DNA from: Shewanella schlegeliana
GTDB taxonomy: Bacteria > Pseudomonadota > Gammaproteobacteria > Enterobacterales > Shewanellaceae
Length of the DNA: 64,000 nucleotides
NCBI RefSeq assembly: GCF_016765635.1
Contig: NZ_JAESVD010000010.1
Location: 1-64,000 of the forward strand
Direction: 5' to 3'
Shown here: positions 9,105-17,852 of the stretch, piece after piece
Position numbering within the stretch: the stretch's first letter is position 1
Layout of the letters: every line of letters begins with the position of its first letter
Notes under the pieces: model-generated
What the model saw: the letters and a program-made list of their open reading frames with translations, nothing else
Told to the model about the DNA's origin: nothing
Databases searched by the model: none
Program-made: the position numbers and the translations under genes

Positions 9105-9410
9105 GCTTTGTCGTGTCATGGCTAAGCCATATTAGAGTCATCAGCATGTCATCTTAGTGACATATAAGTGTCACCTTCTGCGCTTAGGATGTCAGTCAGA
9201 CAATCTTTGAGTGTAGAGCTTCCGTTCCTAAGTCTTACACTGTGCCTCGCTTCTCCGGCGAGGCTTTTTTTGCTGCATTCGATAAGTATAAATTTCTACA
9301 ATTACATAAAAGTCGATGCTAGCCACTTAGTTTTTAGTTATCATTCACAAAACGTTAACAATGCTTGCGTACTAATTCGCAATAGTTAGTTGATGTGATA
9401 GAGGCTGAGT
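9105..9410. other. Intergenic region with small hairpins and a terminator
   Basis: This holds a hairpin ATGTCA/TGACAT at 9146-9163, followed by a related GTGTCAC at 9169, and the terminator at 9244-9271. About 70 bases before the terminator are not explained. A short sRNA is possible but unsupported. Confidence 0.35.
9244..9271 (+). terminator. Rho-independent terminator
   Basis: Stem GCCTCGC / GCGAGGC with a seven-base loop, then seven T. Confidence 0.9.
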
Positions 9411-10868
9411 ATGAGCAATGGAGTTTGGAACGATAAAAAGCGCTTTATATGGATTCTCTCTCTATTGTTGCTAGTAGCTTTTGCGGTGACGAGCGGTATC
9501 AGTTACCAAGTAGCCCATGACTCATTAAGTGATCAGATTAAAGAGAATAATTTGCCGCTGACGAGCGACAATATTTACTCTGAAATTCAGCAAGATCTGC
9601 TTAGACCGATTTTTATCTCCTCATTAATGGCGCAGGACACATTTGTCAGGGATTGGACCATTAACCATGAGCAGACTCCGGAAAAACTGATCCGTTATCT
9701 TAAGGAGATCCAAGATAAGTACGGTACTGTCACTAGTTTTTTTGTCTCTGAAGCCTCACGCAAGTATTACCACTCTAGCGGTGTATTAAAACAGATAGAA
9801 GATATCGCCCCTGAGGACGCTTGGTATTTTCGTGTACGCTCTCTTCCCAAGCATGAACACTATGAAGTGAATATCGATACAGATACGGCCGATAAGAATC
9901 GGACAGTGATTTATGTTAACTACAAGGTGTTTGACTTCGATGGCAACTTTATTGGAGTGACAGGTGTTGGTCTGGCGGTCGAAAGCGTTAAACGTCTGAT
10001 TGAGCTTTATCAGGCTAGATATAATCGCAGTGTGTACTTTACCGATAGGCAAGGAAACATCACCCTACACAGCGAGCTGTTCAGTGGCGGGGTTAGTCTA
10101 CAAGTCAGCCCTGGGCTTAAAACCCTCGCCACCCGAATTCTTACGAGCCCAAGTACCTCTTTCTCCTATCAGAAGGCAGGGGAGACAGTCTATCTAAATA
10201 GCCGTCTAGTGCCTGAGTTCAAGTGGCATTTGATTGTTGAGCAACAGGAGGCCCAAGGTGAGCAAAAGCTGCTGACGACCTTCTGGGCTAATATAGGTTT
10301 AAGCCTGTTTATTACCTTAGGGATCTTGGTTATCGCCAATATGACCCTAGGCAAATATCAACGCAAACTAGAGCTGATGGCCTCAACCGATAAGCTTACT
10401 GGTATGGCTAACCGCCAAGCCTTTGAAGAGTACTTTGCCAAGTCTTTAGCTCAATCAGTATTAGAAAGTACGCCTATGTCGGTATTGCTGCTCGATATAG
10501 ACCATTTTAAGAGGGTTAACGACTCCCACGGTCATAATATTGGAGACTTAGTTATTCAAAGCCTAAGTCAGCAGCTTAAGGCGCAGCTAAGAAGTGACGA
10601 CCTCTTGTGCCGTTGGGGTGGTGAAGAGTTTTTGATCTTGCTACCCGGCTGTAGCTTAAGTCAGGCCAGTGAGGTTGCACAGAAGCTGAGAAAGCAGGTA
10701 GAGGAGCGGTTACTGACCGTGAATGGCTGTGAAATCAATGTCACTATAAGCTGTGGCGTGGCAGAGTGCCAAACATCAGAGAAGACAGAAGAGCTGATTA
10801 ATCGTGTGGATATCGCGCTCTATCAAGCAAAAGAGCAGGGACGTAATCGAGTGGTCCTCTCCTATTAG
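9411..10868 (+). CDS. Membrane diguanylate cyclase (Cache-like sensor + GGDEF)
   Basis: This 485-residue protein makes the second messenger c-di-GMP. It has a transmembrane helix at about 12-32, a periplasmic sensor of about 250 residues resembling dCache domains (YYHSSG and DAWYFRVRSL segments), a second helix at about 290-312, and a C-terminal GGDEF domain. The active-site motif reads RWGGEEF near residue 403, which is catalytically competent. The metal Asp in LLLDIDHFKRVND and the turn DKLTGMANRQ are intact. I see no obvious RxxD inhibitory site just upstream. It is transcribed alone. The ligand is unknown. Confidence 0.92.
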   Translation: MSNGVWNDKKRFIWILSLLLLVAFAVTSGISYQVAHDSLSDQIKENNLPLTSDNIYSEIQQDLLRPIFISSLMAQDTFVRDWTINHEQTPEKLIRYLKEIQDKYGTVTSFFVSEASRKYYHSSGVLKQIEDIAPEDAWYFRVRSLPKHEHYEVNIDTDTADKNRTVIYVNYKVFDFDGNFIGVTGVGLAVESVKRLIELYQARYNRSVYFTDRQGNITLHSELFSGGVSLQVSPGLKTLATRILTSPSTSFSYQKAGETVYLNSRLVPEFKWHLIVEQQEAQGEQKLLTTFWANIGLSLFITLGILVIANMTLGKYQRKLELMASTDKLTGMANRQAFEEYFAKSLAQSVLESTPMSVLLLDIDHFKRVNDSHGHNIGDLVIQSLSQQLKAQLRSDDLLCRWGGEEFLILLPGCSLSQASEVAQKLRKQVEERLLTVNGCEINVTISCGVAECQTSEKTEELINRVDIALYQAKEQGRNRVVLSY

Positions 10869-10967
10869 TGGCTTGATTGTGGCGCTGACGCCAAGACTTG
10901 AGCTACGGGAGTTTTCTGTTGGCGATGATGTTAGGATAGTTTAAGTTTTTCAAGTGAGTAGATATTG

Positions 10968-11666
10968 ATGGTACCTCAAACATTAGTCGAACAGATCTCT
11001 GGTTTATACCTAGGTGAAGCGGTAGTTGAGCTTGGAGGCGTGAGCTCTGGAATTAATCATAAGGTTAGAACTCGTGAACTGAGAGTCGCTACTCATGCTG
11101 TTGCTGGAGATAGTCAGGCCGATCCTAAGCATCATGGTGGAATGGAGCGAGTATTGCACCATTTCCCACGGGAGCATTATGGCCAGTATCGTCGTTGGGA
11201 TTTAATGAATAGTTTTAAAGATGCGCCGGCGATGGGGGAAAACATCAGCACAGTTGGGTTAGATGAAACTCAGGTGAATATCGGCGATATCATCAAAATC
11301 GGTGAGGTGGAGCTGCAAGTGACTCAGCCGCGCTCCCCATGCTTTAAGCTCAATCTGCAGTTTGGCCATAATGACTTTGCCTTAGCCATGCAGCAGAGTG
11401 GCCGTTGTGGCTGGTTTTACCGAGTGCTAAAGCCTGGCACTATCTATGAAACTGATTCCATCGTGCTGAGTCAGCGCATAACCGATATCAGTGTTGCCGA
11501 GGCGATGCATCTCTATTTCTTACCTGAATTTAACGCTGAGCAATATCAGCGATTAGCCGATTGTGAAGGGCTTGCGGCTACCTGGGTGAATAGCCTGCAA
11601 CGTCGCATCGAAAACAGGGTGATCGAAGATTGGCAGATGCGTTTGTACGGCCCCAAAAAACCATAA
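10968..11666 (+). CDS. MOSC-domain protein (YiiM-like)
   Basis: A 232-residue protein with a MOSC domain, a fold that binds molybdenum cofactor through a conserved cysteine (here RSPCFKL, about residue 125), followed by a helical 3-alpha domain. It resembles E. coli YiiM, which detoxifies N-hydroxylated bases together with Moco. The motifs KHHGGMERVLHHFPREHY and GENIST are typical. The ATG at 10968 is chosen over the preceding TTG. In this window rich in Moco genes it is a plausible Moco enzyme. A small DUF4870 gene follows by 43 bases. Confidence 0.87.
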   Translation: MVPQTLVEQISGLYLGEAVVELGGVSSGINHKVRTRELRVATHAVAGDSQADPKHHGGMERVLHHFPREHYGQYRRWDLMNSFKDAPAMGENISTVGLDETQVNIGDIIKIGEVELQVTQPRSPCFKLNLQFGHNDFALAMQQSGRCGWFYRVLKPGTIYETDSIVLSQRITDISVAEAMHLYFLPEFNAEQYQRLADCEGLAATWVNSLQRRIENRVIEDWQMRLYGPKKP

Positions 11667-11709
11667 ACTTTTAGCTGCGAATAGTAAGTAATTTCAAGGA
11701 GTGGAATGT

Positions 11710-12060
11710 ATGACCCGAGACGAAAAGAATATGGGGGTATTGGTACACCTAGCGAGCTTTTCTGGTTACCTGATCCCACTTGGCAGTATTTTAGGCCCGC
11801 TTATCGTTTGGCTGATGAAGCGCGATGAGTATCCATTTGTGGAAAGTTGCGGTAGAAACTGCCTTAACTTCAAAATCAGTATCATTATCTACTTTATTAT
11901 CAGCGGCATACTCATGTTTGTCGGAGTGGGCTTTATCCTATTCGGCATTTTAGCCATCTTCGATATTATAGTGACCATTGTCGCCGCGATTAAGGCGAGT
12001 GACGGCGTGAGTTACAAATACCCGCTAACGATAAACTTTATTAAGCCTAGAGCTTATTAA
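11710..12060 (+). CDS. DUF4870/Tic20-like small membrane protein
   Basis: A 116-residue protein with about three transmembrane helices (near 9-32, 58-80 and 83-104). It has the pattern of the DUF4870 family: a short N-terminus, a conserved MKRDEYPFVESCGRNCLNF segment between helices, and a C-terminus ending near the membrane. The function is unknown. The ATG at 11710 is chosen because AAGGAG at 11696-11701 is correctly spaced; the GTG at 11701 overlaps that site. It probably shares a transcript with the MOSC gene. Confidence 0.8.
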   Translation: MTRDEKNMGVLVHLASFSGYLIPLGSILGPLIVWLMKRDEYPFVESCGRNCLNFKISIIIYFIISGILMFVGVGFILFGILAIFDIIVTIVAAIKASDGVSYKYPLTINFIKPRAY

Positions 12061-12089
12061 TCATCTCTTTATAGCCATCGCGCTTAAAT

Positions 12090-12125
12090 GAAAATGCCTA
12101 TTGGAAATATCCGATAGGCATTTTA
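12090..12125. terminator. Bidirectional terminator between DUF4870 and etfD
   Basis: Stem AAATGCCTAT / ATAGGCATTT, extended by GGA/TCC through one G-T pair, with A and T runs on the two sides. It serves both converging genes. Confidence 0.85.
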
Positions 12126-12155
12126 TTTGGCTCTATATTTGGTTCTGCAATTAAA

Positions 12156-13805
12156 CTACATGTTGGGGTAGTTTGGCCCACCGCCGCCCTCTGGCGTGAC
12201 CCAAGTGATATTCTGACTTGGGTCTTTAATATCACAGGTCTTACAGTGAATGCAGTTCTGTCCATTTATGACAAACTTCTTTTCACCCGCTTCTTCGATG
12301 ATCTCATACACACCAGCAGGGCAGTAACGCTGCGCAGGTTCATCATATTTCACCAAGTTCACCTCAATCGGGATGCGTGCATCCTTGAGGCGCAGGTGGC
12401 ATAGCTGATCTTCTTCGTGGAAGGTATTAGATAGATAAACCGAAGAGAGCTTATCGAAGCTCAGCTTGCCATCTGGTTTAGGGTAATCAATCTTGCTGTA
12501 GGCGCTAGCCTCAGCCATTTGAGCGTAATCAGGCTTTTCGTCTCTTAGGGTGATAGGCAGCTTACCGTTGAACCAGTTTTGGTCAATAAAGTTAAACGCA
12601 CCACCTAAGTAAGTGCCAAACTTATGCATAGCCGGACCAAAGTTGCGTGAGCAATATAGCTCCTCTTTGAGCCAGCTTTCATCGAACCTGTCTTGCAGGC
12701 AGTCGAGATCTTTACCCGGTTCAACACCGGCCATCATAGCCTGTGCCAGTGTCTCTGCCGCTAGCATGCCGCTTTTCATCGCCGTATGCGTCCCCTTGAT
12801 CTTGGCAAAGTTCAGCGTGCCAGCATCACAACCGATAATCATACCGCCGGGGAAGGTCAGCTTAGGCAGTGAGTTTAGGCCACCTTTAGTAATCGCCCTT
12901 GCACCGTAAGCAATGCGCTCACCGCCAGTTAGCGTCTTGGCAATAACAGGGTGTGTCTTATAGCGTTGGAACTCATCGAATGGGCTTAGGTGTGGGTTTT
13001 TATAATTGAGATCGATAATTAAACCAACAGCAACTTGGTTATCTTCCATATGGTACATGAAGCCGCCGCCTGAGGCGCCCTCTGTGAGCGGCCAGCCGCC
13101 GGTGTGCACCACCTTGCCAAGCTCATGTTGCTCGCTTGGTACCGTCCAGATCTCCTTAAAGCCTAGACCGTAGTGTTGTGCTGTCTTACCGTTATCTAGG
13201 TGATACCTCTCGATAAGCTGTTTACCTAGGTGACCACGGCAGCCCTCACCAAATACGGTATATTTGGCATGTAGCTCCATACCTGGCTCATAGCCATCTT
13301 TGGGTTGGCCATCTTCACCGACGCCCATGTCACCAATTTGAATACCTTTAACACTGCCGTCTTCGTTAAACAGTAACTCGCTTGCAGGGAAACCAGGAAA
13401 GACTTCGACACCTAACTCTTCGGCGCGCTCGGCAAGCCAGCGACAAAGGTTACCGACACTGATGATATAGTTGCCTTCGTTGTGCATGGTTTTAGGAATA
13501 AGTGCATTAGGCATGGCGCGCGCATCGGTTGCAGAGCTGAGCATATGGATTTCATCATGCGTCACAGCTGTGAGCAGCGGAGCACTTTTTTCGCGCCAAT
13601 CGTCAAACAGTTCATCGAGTACCTTGGGTTCGAATACTGCGCCTGACAAGATATGGGCACCGACTTCAGAGCCTTTTTCGACGACGCAGACCGTAAGCTC
13701 TTGGCCAGTGTCTTGAGATATTTGCATTAAACGACATGCGCTTGCTAATCCTGCAGGGCCCGCACCCACGATTACTACATCGAATTCCATCGATTCGCGT
13801 TCCAT
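12156..13805 (-). CDS. etfD: Electron transfer flavoprotein-ubiquinone oxidoreductase
   Basis: This 549-residue membrane-associated flavoprotein passes electrons from ETF (fatty-acid and amino-acid oxidation) to ubiquinone. It has the FAD-binding motif GAGPAGLA near residue 12, the GCDAGTLNFAKIKGTHTAMKSG segment (about 320-345), and a C-terminal [4Fe-4S] site with cysteines in CPAGVYE and CIHCKTCDIKDP. The ATG at 13805 (MERESMEFDV) is chosen over the upstream 13841 start because AAAGGTGA lies five bases before it. It is divergent from moaA. Confidence 0.95.
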   Translation of the reverse strand: MERESMEFDVVIVGAGPAGLASACRLMQISQDTGQELTVCVVEKGSEVGAHILSGAVFEPKVLDELFDDWREKSAPLLTAVTHDEIHMLSSATDARAMPNALIPKTMHNEGNYIISVGNLCRWLAERAEELGVEVFPGFPASELLFNEDGSVKGIQIGDMGVGEDGQPKDGYEPGMELHAKYTVFGEGCRGHLGKQLIERYHLDNGKTAQHYGLGFKEIWTVPSEQHELGKVVHTGGWPLTEGASGGGFMYHMEDNQVAVGLIIDLNYKNPHLSPFDEFQRYKTHPVIAKTLTGGERIAYGARAITKGGLNSLPKLTFPGGMIIGCDAGTLNFAKIKGTHTAMKSGMLAAETLAQAMMAGVEPGKDLDCLQDRFDESWLKEELYCSRNFGPAMHKFGTYLGGAFNFIDQNWFNGKLPITLRDEKPDYAQMAEASAYSKIDYPKPDGKLSFDKLSSVYLSNTFHEEDQLCHLRLKDARIPIEVNLVKYDEPAQRYCPAGVYEIIEEAGEKKFVINGQNCIHCKTCDIKDPSQNITWVTPEGGGGPNYPNM

Positions 13806-14054
13806 CAGATCACCTTTCCTTCTTATTTCCCCCGATGACAATAGCGGCAGTTGAACCAGCCTGACTATAAACGGGTGTTTTAATGTTATTAGCTCACCTT
13901 ACCTTAAAATTGGTTAAGGGCACAGCGTTTCCAAGCTTATGCTGCAGATATTTTAAGCATTTTTTGCCGTGATAACTGTCACAAAAACTTTATATGTGTC
14001 GATTTTTGACGGCAAATGTTGGTTTTGGGGTATGGTTTGTCACAAAAATACGCC

Positions 14055-14060
14055 TATAAT
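14055..14060 (+). promoter_or_regulatory. -10 element of the moaA promoter
   Basis: A perfect TATAAT, with a weak -35 (ATGGTT at 14032-14037) at 17 bases. Transcription would start near 14067, just before the riboswitch. Confidence 0.6.
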
Positions 14061-14066
14061 CAAGGC

Positions 14067-14184
14067 TGACGGTTCTCCGAGCTTCTTACCCTACGTCGAG
14101 ACAGATACGGGTTTTTAGCCGTGGCAATAACGCCACCGGGGTGAGAAAAGAAATGATCTCACCTCCCCTTACTTGGAAAGGTGA
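14067..14184 (+). promoter_or_regulatory. Molybdenum cofactor (Moco) riboswitch
   Basis: The leader closely follows the E. coli moaA leader and the Moco RNA motif: a CTCCGAGC-type start, then GCCACCGGGGTGAG, a GAAATGA tetraloop-like turn, CTCACCTCCC, and the conserved tail TTGGAAAGGTGA, which also contains the moaA ribosome-binding site. In characterised members, Moco binding lowers moa expression by masking translation. Here it controls moaA directly and probably the whole moaABCDE-modABC unit. Confidence 0.93.
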
Positions 14185-14186
14185 TC

Positions 14187-15167
14187 ATGTCCCAACTACA
14201 AGACAACTTTGGTCGACGATTTCATTATCTACGTATGTCAGTTACTGACGTATGTAATTTTAAGTGTACGTATTGTCTCCCCGATGGCTACCGCCCAGAC
14301 GGTAAGCCTAAATTCCTCGATCTCAACGAAATCGAGCATTTAGTCTCCGCTTTTTCAGAGGTAGGTACACAGAAGATCCGCATTACTGGTGGAGAGCCCT
14401 CTCTACGAAAAGATTTCACCGATATCATTCGTATCGTTAAAGACAACGATAAGATTAACACCATTGCTACCACCACTAACGGCTATCGTTTAGCTAAGCA
14501 CGCTCAAGAGTGGTATGACGCAGGTTTAAGGCGCATTAATATCTCGGTCGATAGTTTAGACCCGAAAATGTTTTACCAGATCACTGGTGAGAATAAGTTT
14601 GATGAGGTGATGCGCGGTGTCGATGCGGCCCTAGAGGCGGGATTCGAGCGAGTTAAAATCAATGCAGTGTTGCTTAAGGGTCTTAACGACAAAGACTTAC
14701 CACGCTTTCTGCACTGGATAAAACATACCCCAATCGATCTGCGTTTTATCGAGTTGATGGAAACGGGCTTAGGCCACGATTATTTCAAGGCCCATCATCT
14801 AGCTGGCAACGATATCAAGCAGCAGCTTGAACAGGCGGGCTGGCAGTTTGATGTACCAGCGGCTGACGATGGTCCTGCGCAAAACTTCAGTCATCAAGAC
14901 TACCAAGGTCGCATCGGGCTTATCATGCCTTATGCGAAGAACTTCTGTGCTAGTTGTAATCGTCTGCGGGTATCGGCAAACGGTAAGTTACACCTTTGCT
15001 TATTCACTGAAAACGGCGTTGATCTACGAGACTTATTACAAACACCTGATCAACAAGCCGAATTGATTGAACGCTTGCAAGGTCAACTAGCACAGAAAAA
15101 AGAAACACACTTCCTGCATGACGGCATCACAGGTGTGACACAGCACCTCGCTTCTATCGGCGGCTAA
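14187..15167 (+). CDS. moaA: GTP 3',8-cyclase MoaA (copy 1)
   Basis: This 326-residue radical SAM enzyme starts molybdenum cofactor synthesis by converting GTP to 3',8-cyclo-GTP. It has the N-terminal cluster motif CNFKCTYC (about 24-31), the GGEPSLRKD segment, a C-terminal second cluster motif CASCNRLRVSANGKLHLC (about 255-272), and the conserved C-terminal Gly-Gly needed for activity. The ATG at 14187 is preferred to GTG 14181 because AAGG in the riboswitch tail is properly spaced. It heads moaABCDE-modABC. A second, divergent MoaA lies at 35596-36582. Confidence 0.97.
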   Translation: MSQLQDNFGRRFHYLRMSVTDVCNFKCTYCLPDGYRPDGKPKFLDLNEIEHLVSAFSEVGTQKIRITGGEPSLRKDFTDIIRIVKDNDKINTIATTTNGYRLAKHAQEWYDAGLRRINISVDSLDPKMFYQITGENKFDEVMRGVDAALEAGFERVKINAVLLKGLNDKDLPRFLHWIKHTPIDLRFIELMETGLGHDYFKAHHLAGNDIKQQLEQAGWQFDVPAADDGPAQNFSHQDYQGRIGLIMPYAKNFCASCNRLRVSANGKLHLCLFTENGVDLRDLLQTPDQQAELIERLQGQLAQKKETHFLHDGITGVTQHLASIGG

Positions 15168-15179
15168 TTAAACTCTGAT

Positions 15180-15202
15180 CTGACGCAATTTAGTTGCGTC
15201 AG
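15180..15202. promoter_or_regulatory. Inverted repeat between moaA and moaB
   Basis: A perfect nine-base inverted repeat CTGACGCAA / TTGCGTCAG with a five-base loop, followed nine bases later by TATAAT (15211-15216). No T-tract follows. It could be a processing or attenuation stem, or an operator for an internal moaB promoter. Confidence 0.5.
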
Positions 15203-15249
15203 AAGCTAGGTATAATTATCGCTATGACTCGAATAAATAAGAGACCATA

Positions 15250-15774
15250 ATGGGACACTGCACTCAAACCCAGTTTACGGCGCTAAATATCGCTGTTTTA
15301 ACCTTATCTGACACCCGCGATTTCGATTCGGATACATCTGGTGCCTTTCTTGAAAGCGCATTGCTTGAGGCAGGGCATAAGCTTGCCGAACGTCAGATTA
15401 TCAAAGATGATAAATACCTGATCCGTTCGGTGTTGTCTCAATGGATCGCCTCCGATGATGTGCAGGTGATAATCACTACGGGTGGCACAGGCTTTACCGA
15501 TAGGGACAATACCCCAGAAGCGGTTAAGCCATTATTCGATAGAGATATCGAAGGCTTTGGTGAGCTATTCCGTCATATCACCTATACCGAACTTGGCACA
15601 TCGACCGTGCAGTCTCGCGCCTTAGGTGGCATCGCTAATAAAACGGCTATCTTCTGCCTTCCAGGCTCCACTGGTGCCTGTAAGACTGGCTGGAATAAGC
15701 TGATTAAAGAACAGCTTGATGCAACACATCGTCCTTGTAACTTTGTGATGCATGTGAAAAAAATCACCGAATAG
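15250..15774 (+). CDS. moaB: Molybdenum cofactor biosynthesis protein MoaB
   Basis: A 174-residue MoaB/Mog-type protein. It has the MPT-binding signature TTGGTGFTDRDNTPEAV (about 77-93) and the LPGSTGACKTGWNKLI segment near the C-terminus. The family adenylylates molybdopterin before metal insertion; in E. coli MoaB's own role is less certain than Mog's. The gene lies 82 bases after moaA, behind a hairpin and a possible promoter, so it may also be expressed independently. Confidence 0.94.
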   Translation: MGHCTQTQFTALNIAVLTLSDTRDFDSDTSGAFLESALLEAGHKLAERQIIKDDKYLIRSVLSQWIASDDVQVIITTGGTGFTDRDNTPEAVKPLFDRDIEGFGELFRHITYTELGTSTVQSRALGGIANKTAIFCLPGSTGACKTGWNKLIKEQLDATHRPCNFVMHVKKITE

Positions 15775-15789
15775 GTCTCATCGAGCCCC

Positions 15790-15814
15790 GTTTTACGGTA
15801 CTGTTTTACGGTAC
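15790..15814 (+). repeat. Short tandem direct repeat upstream of moaC
   Basis: GTTTTACGGTAC occurs twice with a 13-base period (15790-15801 and 15803-15814) in the moaB-moaC gap. The function is unknown. Confidence 0.6.
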
Positions 15815-15848
15815 CTTGACCCATATTTTTAAAAAAGGCGTAAACCCA

Positions 15849-16325
15849 ATGACCAATGCTTTTACCCATATCAATGCGGATGGTAATGCTCACATGGTAG
15901 ATGTAACAGATAAGTCTGTTACCGAGCGTGAAGCGAGAGCCGAAGCCTATATTGAGATGGCGAGTGAAACCCTAGAGATGATCATGAGTGGCAGTCACCA
16001 CAAAGGTGATGTATTTGCTACAGCTCGTATTGCAGGTATTCAAGCAGCAAAGAAGACCTCTGATCTTATTCCACTGTGTCACCCTCTGATGCTGACCAAG
16101 GTTGAGGTTGAGCTAGAAGCGCAACCTGAACATAACCGCGTATGGATCCGCAGTCTTTGTAAGCTTTCGGGTAAGACTGGCGTTGAGATGGAGGCGCTCA
16201 CGGCGGCTTCAACGGCTGCACTGACTATCTACGATATGTGTAAAGCAGTGCAAAAAGATATGGTGATTTCTCAGGTTCGTTTAACAGAGAAACGTGGCGG
16301 TAAGTCTGGGCACTTTAAGGTATAG
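15849..16325 (+). CDS. moaC: Cyclic pyranopterin monophosphate synthase MoaC
   Basis: A 158-residue protein that completes formation of cyclic pyranopterin monophosphate from MoaA's product. Conserved features are MVDVTDKSVTEREA near the N-terminus, LIPLCHPL (about 73-80) and KTGVEMEALTAAS (about 115-127), which contain the active-site residues. The ATG at 15849 matches the usual family N-terminus; an 11-codon upstream extension is rejected. AAGGCG precedes it. Confidence 0.96.
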   Translation: MTNAFTHINADGNAHMVDVTDKSVTEREARAEAYIEMASETLEMIMSGSHHKGDVFATARIAGIQAAKKTSDLIPLCHPLMLTKVEVELEAQPEHNRVWIRSLCKLSGKTGVEMEALTAASTAALTIYDMCKAVQKDMVISQVRLTEKRGGKSGHFKV

Positions 16326-16333
16326 AGACCAAT

Positions 16334-16585
16334 ATGATTAACGTATTATTTTTTGCACAAATTAGAGAACTGCTTGGCACCGCTAGTGTGAAAGTTGAAG
16401 CGGGTGAACACACTCAAACAGCCGAAGGCTTGCGTGCAACCTTAGCGGCGACCGATGACAAGTGGGCCAAGGTAATGGCATCAGATAAGTTGCTAGTCGC
16501 GGTTAACCAAACCATCAGTCAGTGGGATACACCGATTGTTGATGGTGATGAAGTGGCATTCTTCCCACCAGTAACTGGAGGTTAA
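16334..16585 (+). CDS. moaD: Molybdopterin synthase small subunit MoaD
   Basis: An 83-residue ubiquitin-fold sulfur carrier. The C-terminal VTGG tail is the site that is thiocarboxylated and donates sulfur to make the dithiolene of molybdopterin. It sits eight bases after moaC, and the next gene moaE, its partner subunit, begins one base after its stop. Confidence 0.95.
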   Translation: MINVLFFAQIRELLGTASVKVEAGEHTQTAEGLRATLAATDDKWAKVMASDKLLVAVNQTISQWDTPIVDGDEVAFFPPVTGG

Positions 16586-16586
16586 G

Positions 16587-17039
16587 ATGATCCGTGTTCA
16601 GACCCAGGACTTTAATGTCCCTGAGGAATATCACTTAATCAGCCAAGATAACAGCGATGGTGCGGTAGTGACATTTGTCGGTAAGGTGCGTGACTTTAAT
16701 GATGGCAGCGCAGTTACTGACTTAACACTTGAGCATTACCCTGGCATGACAGAAGCTGTGTTGAATCAGATTGAAGCCGAGGCGCGTGAGCGTTGGCCGC
16801 TAAACAAGGTGACCATTATTCATCGGGTTGGTGCCATGGCACTGGGCGAGCAGATTGTATTTATCGGCGTAACCAGTGCTCATCGCAAAGCAGCTTTTGC
16901 TGCATGTGAATTTTTGATCGATTTTCTTAAGACAAAAGCACCGTTTTGGAAGTTAGAAGCGGGTGATAAAGGTGCAAACTGGGTAGAAGCCCGTGATGCC
17001 GATGAACAAGCTGCAAAGATGTGGGATCAAAAGGCGTAA
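16587..17039 (+). CDS. moaE: Molybdopterin synthase large subunit MoaE
   Basis: This 150-residue catalytic subunit converts cyclic pyranopterin to molybdopterin with MoaD. Typical motifs are GAVVTFVGKVRDFN (about 24-37), LEHYPGMTE, HRVGAMALGEQIVFIGV and the C-terminal KAPFWKLE Lys-rich active-site segment. It is tightly coupled to moaD. modA follows after 33 bases. Confidence 0.96.
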   Translation: MIRVQTQDFNVPEEYHLISQDNSDGAVVTFVGKVRDFNDGSAVTDLTLEHYPGMTEAVLNQIEAEARERWPLNKVTIIHRVGAMALGEQIVFIGVTSAHRKAAFAACEFLIDFLKTKAPFWKLEAGDKGANWVEARDADEQAAKMWDQKA

Positions 17040-17072
17040 ATTGGCGCCTTGGGATGCCAGGAGAACTGCTCA

Positions 17073-17852
17073 ATGAAGTTTAGAGTTATGGTGCTTGCTC
17101 TGTTGCTACCTTTTTTAGCAATGAGCAAGGGTGTGCTAGCAGCACAAGATGTGCCAGCTATCGCGGCGGCATCGAGTATTAAGTTTGCCCTCGATGATAT
17201 CGCCAAGCAGTTCACTCAAGAGACTGGCCGCAAAGTGCGGATCTCCTATGGCTCCTCAGGCAACTTTGTTGCCCAGATAAAGCATGGCGCCCCGTTTGAA
17301 CTCTTTCTTTCTGCCGATGAGCGCTATATCAAACAGTTGACCCAAGCTAAGCAGACACCCGACGATGGTGTTGTGTATGCCGTGGGGCAGCTTGCGATTG
17401 CCGCACCTAAATCATCGCCATTAACCTTAGATCCCGATCTAGATGGGGTTAAGCAGTTAATGGACTCGAAGCAGTTAAAGCGTTTTGCTATCGCTAACCC
17501 TGAGCATGCTCCCTACGGTGAACGCGCCGAAGAGGTACTTAAAAAACTAGGCCTGTGGCAGCCGATTCAACCATATCTGGTGTTTGGTGAAAACGTGTCT
17601 CAAGCGGCGCAATTTGCAGTGAGCGGTGCCACTCAAGGTGGTATCGTTGCCTTGTCGCTGGCAGTGGCAAAGCCTTTTAAAGCGCGTGCTAACTACGTGA
17701 TTATCCCACAAGAGTACTATACGCCGCTGCATCAGCGCATGGTGCTAACCTTGAAGGCTGGTGAAACGGCCAAGTTGTTCTACAGCTATCTACAGTCAGA
17801 CGCTGCCCAGACTGTGTTTGCCGATTATGGCTTTGCGAGAGCGATAAACTAA
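17073..17852 (+). CDS. modA: Molybdate ABC transporter, periplasmic binding protein
   Basis: A 259-residue exported binding protein. The signal peptide is residues 1 to about 23 (cleavage near VLA-AQ). The mature start AASSIKFALDDIAKQF and the SSGNFVAQIKHGAPFELFLSAD segment are typical of ModA and include oxyanion-binding serines. The ATG at 17073 is chosen because AGGAG lies 10 bases before it; the upstream 17049 start would spoil the signal peptide. It captures molybdate or tungstate for ModBC and overlaps modB by one base. Confidence 0.95.
   Translation: MKFRVMVLALLLPFLAMSKGVLAAQDVPAIAAASSIKFALDDIAKQFTQETGRKVRISYGSSGNFVAQIKHGAPFELFLSADERYIKQLTQAKQTPDDGVVYAVGQLAIAAPKSSPLTLDPDLDGVKQLMDSKQLKRFAIANPEHAPYGERAEEVLKKLGLWQPIQPYLVFGENVSQAAQFAVSGATQGGIVALSLAVAKPFKARANYVIIPQEYYTPLHQRMVLTLKAGETAKLFYSYLQSDAAQTVFADYGFARAIN

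Noticed and set aside
9168..9389. 73-residue plus-strand ORF
   Set aside because: It runs through the terminator at 9244-9271, has no ribosome site and low-complexity composition.
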